Source of the DNA: Smithellaceae bacterium
GTDB lineage: Bacteria; Desulfobacterota; Syntrophia; Syntrophales; Smithellaceae
Direction of reading: 5' to 3'
DNA length: 7,763 bases
Assembly: GCA_028704195.1 (NCBI GenBank)
Contig: JAQVLL010000081.1
Location: 1-7,763 of the forward strand
Under the pieces are notes generated by a model. That model saw nothing but the letters and a program-made list of their open reading frames with translations, did no database searches and was not told the DNA's origin. Positions 4,826-7,763 of this stretch are shown one piece after another; positions within the stretch are counted from its first letter, which is position 1; each line of letters opens with the position of its first letter. Position numbers and translations under genes: made by a program.

Positions 4826-6803
4826 CATGTTCTCCTGCATTTTTATTTTTTTCCCTCATGAGTTGAATGCGCAGCTTCGGGATTCTGGCGGCCACTCGTG
4901 TCCCGGGATTAATCTTGTAGGCATTTCTATAAGCCTGCAGAGCTTTTTGGTAACGTCCCTTCTTTTCATAAGCGTTTCCCAGTGCGGCGTATATTTCATC
5001 ATTTGTTTTTTCATATCTCAGGGCTATTAAATAATTGAGAATCGCCTTGTCCCAATTTTTCTGGGCGGCATAGGCCTGTCCCCGGCTGACATATAAAGAA
5101 CTCTGAATGGAATGAGGTTTCACCTGCCGGCCTTTCTTCCCCTTGGGCCGGTCTACGGCAGGCGCTTTTGCTGCTTTTTTGCTCCCGGGGAAGGCTTTGC
5201 CCGAATAGCGCGACGCTTCTTTTTCTTTCCCCATCTTCCTGTAAGCATAGGCCAGATTATTATACATTGTCTGGTCCTTCGCACCCAGACTTATTGCCTT
5301 TTCGTAATTTTCAGCCGATCGGGCATACTGATTCATTTCGCCGAAGGCAAAACCCATCTTGGCAAAGATTGATGCCTTTTGTGGAAATTTTTTACCTAAA
5401 TTTTCATAATACCGAACGGCTTCATCATATTTCTTGCTTTTAAACGACAGGTCTGCCACACGCTCGAGAGCATCCGCATCCTCCGGATTTATCTTCAGAA
5501 CATGCAAATACTCGCGTAAGGCTTCATCCGTCATCTTTCTTTTTTCATAGCCCACAGCCAGGTTAAAACGGACCACGGGTTCATCAGGCATCAGGACCGC
5601 GGCTTTTTGTAAATGCTGCATTTCTTCTTTCAATTTGCCGAGGGCGGCATACGCAGCAGCCATATTGGCGTGTAATGCTCCATCCTGAGGTTTTATTTTG
5701 ACGGCCTGACCGTAACTTTCAACCGCCCGGCTGTAGTTCCCTTTTTTTAAGTAAATATCCCCCCTCGCCCGCCAAGCGGCAGCGGCATCCTGCGAATGCT
5801 CCGCGATGTATCGGTATTGTTCCGCGGCGGCTTCTTCTTTGCCCGAGTTCTCATAAACCCCGGCCAGCATCATTCTGACTTCCCGATTGCCCGGCTCAAT
5901 CTGCACGGCTTGAAGGTAGGACTGCGCCGCCTTGTCCCATAACTTCTTGTGACTGAAGGAAAGTCCTATCATGGCAAAGGCCTCGGCATCCCGCGGCTGT
6001 TTCGCAACAAGACCCGACAATACCCTGATGGCGGGATCATACTGATTTCCCTTCAGATAACAGCGCGCCAGTTCTTTCATAACTGCTGTATCATCCGGTT
6101 TAATGCGCAAGACCTCCTCATAAAGAGATGCGGCTTCATCGGTCCTGTTCTGATTCAGATAAATACCCGCCAGAATCCTGCGTACACCCGCGTCTGCCCT
6201 GTTTTGGGAAGCGGCCTTCTTCAAAAATTCAATCTGAGCGCCTACATCTTTGTTCTCCCTGGCGAACCTCAGCCAGTCCTGAGGCTTAATCACAATCCGC
6301 AGCGGCACTGCGGCAATCATTTCATTTTGATAATAAACATCGATCCGGTAGAGGTTGACGGCCTGCACATCTTCTGCCCCGGCGTTACTTTTCATGATCC
6401 TGTTCACCAGATCGATCCCGCGAAACAGCACACCGATCTGATTGACGTCCCTGCCCATGCCTTCAATCATGACGGACGTATATTTGCCGGTCAAATCATC
6501 ACTGCCAACGGATTTGATGACAAATTCATCACGATAACTGATTTCCAGAGTTTCATCCGCACCCACTTGAATATCCCTGCCGTTTATTTCTATCCGCAGG
6601 AAATAAAAATCAGGTTTGGCCCTGAACACATAATGGGAGAAAGCATTGATTGCCCTGTGGGCAAAGAAAATACCTGATTGAAAAACCTGCGGACGGGCAT
6701 GCAGGAAAGACACGAGCAGCAAGATTGCAACCATGACGGTCACCACGCCCGCGATAATGAGCGTTTCCGGCCCCCTTTTCTTATTCCTGTCATTATACGG
6801 CAT
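4803..6803 (-). CDS. Membrane-anchored tetratricopeptide repeat protein of unknown function
   Basis: I do not recognise a named gene. The 666-residue product begins with a basic cytoplasmic stretch (K8, K9, R10) and one transmembrane helix at about 14-34. By the positive-inside rule, the rest should face the periplasm. Residues about 60-175 form a separate domain with alternating hydrophobic residues that suggest beta strands, for example FYFLRIEINGRDIQV (66-80) and VNLYRIDVYYQNEMIAAVPL (149-168). From about 186 to 536 there are roughly ten TPR units with a 34-residue period, including 204-237, 239-272, 273-306, 341-374, 409-442 and 477-510. A lysine/proline-rich linker (about 537-566) separates these from two more units (about 568-635) and a polar tail. 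The gene starts three bases after the xerD stop with AAGGGG (6816-6811) well placed, and overlaps kdsA. TPRs are protein-binding scaffolds, and the partner here is unknown. A link to LPS or envelope assembly is suggested only by position. Confidence 0.88.
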   Translation of the reverse strand: MPYNDRNKKRGPETLIIAGVVTVMVAILLLVSFLHARPQVFQSGIFFAHRAINAFSHYVFRAKPDFYFLRIEINGRDIQVGADETLEISYRDEFVIKSVGSDDLTGKYTSVMIEGMGRDVNQIGVLFRGIDLVNRIMKSNAGAEDVQAVNLYRIDVYYQNEMIAAVPLRIVIKPQDWLRFARENKDVGAQIEFLKKAASQNRADAGVRRILAGIYLNQNRTDEAASLYEEVLRIKPDDTAVMKELARCYLKGNQYDPAIRVLSGLVAKQPRDAEAFAMIGLSFSHKKLWDKAAQSYLQAVQIEPGNREVRMMLAGVYENSGKEEAAAEQYRYIAEHSQDAAAAWRARGDIYLKKGNYSRAVESYGQAVKIKPQDGALHANMAAAYAALGKLKEEMQHLQKAAVLMPDEPVVRFNLAVGYEKRKMTDEALREYLHVLKINPEDADALERVADLSFKSKKYDEAVRYYENLGKKFPQKASIFAKMGFAFGEMNQYARSAENYEKAISLGAKDQTMYNNLAYAYRKMGKEKEASRYSGKAFPGSKKAAKAPAVDRPKGKKGRQVKPHSIQSSLYVSRGQAYAAQKNWDKAILNYLIALRYEKTNDEIYAALGNAYEKKGRYQKALQAYRNAYKINPGTRVAARIPKLRIQLMREKNKNAGEHDETGETP
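4832..4836 (-). promoter_or_regulatory. Ribosome binding site deciding the kdsA start
   Basis: AGGAG on the minus strand is six bases before the ATG at 4825, three before the ATG at 4828, and downstream of the in-frame ATG at 4840. It therefore favours the shorter kdsA product. The site lies inside the last codons of the TPR gene, so ribosomes finishing that gene would pass over it. Confidence 0.7.
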
Positions 6804-6806
6804 GAA

Positions 6807-7694
6807 TCAACCCCTTGGATGATATTTCCGGTGGATTTGCTTCAGGTGTTCCCTCGTCACATGCGTGTAAATCTGTGTCGTCGAAATATCGGAATGTCCA
6901 AGCATGACCTGAACCGCCCTCAAATCAGCCCCTCCCTCCAGCAGATGAGACGCGAAGGAGTGACGGAATGTATGCGGATGAACGTTTTTTTGCAAGCCCG
7001 CTTTTCGCGCATAATGAATAATCATTTTCCAGAGCCCCTGACGGGTAAAGACACCTCCGAAACGGTTCAAGAATAAAACATCCGTCGTTTTTGATTTGAC
7101 CAGTTTCGGACGGGCATCGTCCACATAGCGACGCACACTGTCGTAGGCGGTCTTGCCGATGGGTACAACCCGTTCCTTACCGCCCTTTCCCATCACTGTC
7201 AGGAACCCCACCTGCCAGTTAATGCTGTTCATAGTCAAACCGGCAAGCTCCGAAACGCGCAATCCTGTGGCATAAAGAAGTTCCAGAATCGCGCTGTCCC
7301 TCAGCGCCAGGGGCGTCTGTTCACCCGGTTGAGACAGAATCAGGTTCATTTCTTCTTTGCTCACCGTGTCGGGCAGACGCATCCAGACTTTGGCCAGTTC
7401 AATATTGGCCAGCGGCGATTGATCCACCAGTTTTTCCTGCAGCAGAAATTTATAAAACCCCCTCAGGGCGGCAAGTGACCGGTTCATCGAATTGGCCGAT
7501 AATCCTTCACCCTTGATCTGTACCAGAAACTCAACAACCGTTTCGGGAACGGCAGACCTCGGATCCGCTACCCCCTTCTTCTCCAAAAAGGAAACATAGC
7601 GGTTCAGGTCCCGCCCATACGCCTCCAGGGTATTGCTGGACGCCCCTTTCTCTATCAGAAGATGATTGCAATACTTGCTCAATAAGTCATGCAT
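6807..7694 (-). CDS. xerD: Site-specific tyrosine recombinase XerD
   Basis: XerD works with XerC and FtsK at the dif site to resolve chromosome dimers before division. The 295-residue protein has the N-terminal SAM-like core-binding domain (about 1-95, with EKGASSNTLEAYGRDLNRY at 15-33) and the C-terminal catalytic domain (about 107-290). The full tyrosine recombinase set is visible: R146 in ATGLRVSE, K170 in MGKGGKER, H241 and R244 in HPHTFRHSFA, H267 in MLGHSD and nucleophile Y276 in TTQIYTHV. The spacings match E. coli XerD (R148, K172, H244, R247, H270, Y279). XerD is preferred over XerC or a phage integrase from overall resemblance and length, but paralogues are hard to separate by eye. 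The ATG at 7694 has no good Shine-Dalgarno. An in-frame stop at 7706-7704 rules out a start further upstream. It heads the gene run in this window, directly before the TPR gene. Confidence 0.93.
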   Translation of the reverse strand: MHDLLSKYCNHLLIEKGASSNTLEAYGRDLNRYVSFLEKKGVADPRSAVPETVVEFLVQIKGEGLSANSMNRSLAALRGFYKFLLQEKLVDQSPLANIELAKVWMRLPDTVSKEEMNLILSQPGEQTPLALRDSAILELLYATGLRVSELAGLTMNSINWQVGFLTVMGKGGKERVVPIGKTAYDSVRRYVDDARPKLVKSKTTDVLFLNRFGGVFTRQGLWKMIIHYARKAGLQKNVHPHTFRHSFASHLLEGGADLRAVQVMLGHSDISTTQIYTHVTREHLKQIHRKYHPRG

Positions 7695-7763
7695 GGACGT
7701 TTTTTACGCAAATATCATGTTTATGTAAAGTTTTTTTGTTGACATAACCGCCGATCTTGTAGA
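7695..7763. promoter_or_regulatory. AT-rich region upstream of xerD, possible promoter region
   Basis: The stretch next to xerD (7695-7740) is clearly more AT-rich than the genes. A weak minus-strand candidate is TTTACA (7729-7724) followed after 17 bases by TAAAAA (7706-7701). That would place the transcript start almost at the xerD ATG, which is unusual. On the plus strand a perfect TTGACA (7739-7744) could be the -35 element of a divergent promoter, but its -10 would fall at the window edge and cannot be judged. A short minus-strand frame running through to a TGA that overlaps the xerD start could instead be the end of an upstream gene. Confidence 0.3.

Noticed and set aside
4826..4840. 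Longer kdsA start at 4840
   Set aside because: The frame is open, but the AGGAG site lies downstream of that ATG and is correctly spaced for the ATG at 4825. The extra five residues have no counterpart that I recognise.
5949..6677. Plus-strand open frame of 242 codons opposite the TPR gene
   Set aside because: It is fully antisense to a strong TPR coding region, has no recognisable domain, and is rich in His, Pro, Ile and Phe as expected from the reverse complement of coding sequence.
6807..7694. Tyrosine recombinase as a sign of a mobile element
   Set aside because: The protein resembles housekeeping XerD in length and catalytic spacing, sits in an operon with envelope genes, and no attachment-site repeats or phage genes are seen.

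Overview
The window carries one tightly packed run of genes, all on the minus strand, so transcription runs from high to low coordinates. In that order they are xerD (7694 to 6807), a membrane-anchored TPR protein (6803 to 4803), kdsA (4825 to 4001), kdsC (3960 to 3418), a small multidrug resistance (SMR) transporter of SugE/Gdx-like type (3370 to 3041), lptC (2908 to 2342), lptA (2329 to 1733), lptB (1736 to 1014) and the first 328 codons of rpoN (986 to the window edge). No RNA gene, insertion sequence, CRISPR array or origin was seen. The plus-strand open frames look like shadows of these genes.

Organism: the kdsA/kdsC and lptCAB genes mean a Gram-negative bacterium that makes Kdo-containing lipopolysaccharide. 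The kdsC-lptC-lptA-lptB-rpoN order is the classical proteobacterial arrangement known from E. coli. The metal-dependent type of KdsA, the roughly balanced base composition and the xerD-TPR-kdsA linkage make a deltaproteobacterial (Desulfobacterota, perhaps Syntrophales-like) origin my best guess. That placement is inference, not proof.

Layout and logic: KdsA makes Kdo-8-phosphate and KdsC dephosphorylates it to Kdo, the inner-core sugar of LPS. LptB (cytoplasmic ATPase), LptC (inner-membrane anchored bridge) and LptA (periplasmic bridge) belong to the Lpt machine that carries finished LPS to the outer membrane. Their partners LptF, LptG, LptD and LptE are not in the window. RpoN is the sigma-54 factor that often follows lptB. 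XerD is the chromosome-dimer recombinase at the upstream end.

The spacing suggests translational coupling in two blocks. xerD-TPR-kdsA have gaps or overlaps of a few bases, and lptC-lptA-lptB-rpoN have gaps of 12 nt or fewer, or 27 nt before rpoN. Between the blocks lie looser junctions of about 40, 47 and 132 nt around kdsC and the SMR gene. The largest holds a good sigma-70-like promoter in front of lptC.

The least ordinary parts are the SMR gene inside the kdsC-lptC junction, the 666-residue TPR protein with its uncharacterised domain, and a five-copy AGYCT repeat across the kdsA stop codon. I see no convincing new multi-gene system. The window is mostly a conserved envelope-biogenesis operon with two unusual insertions.
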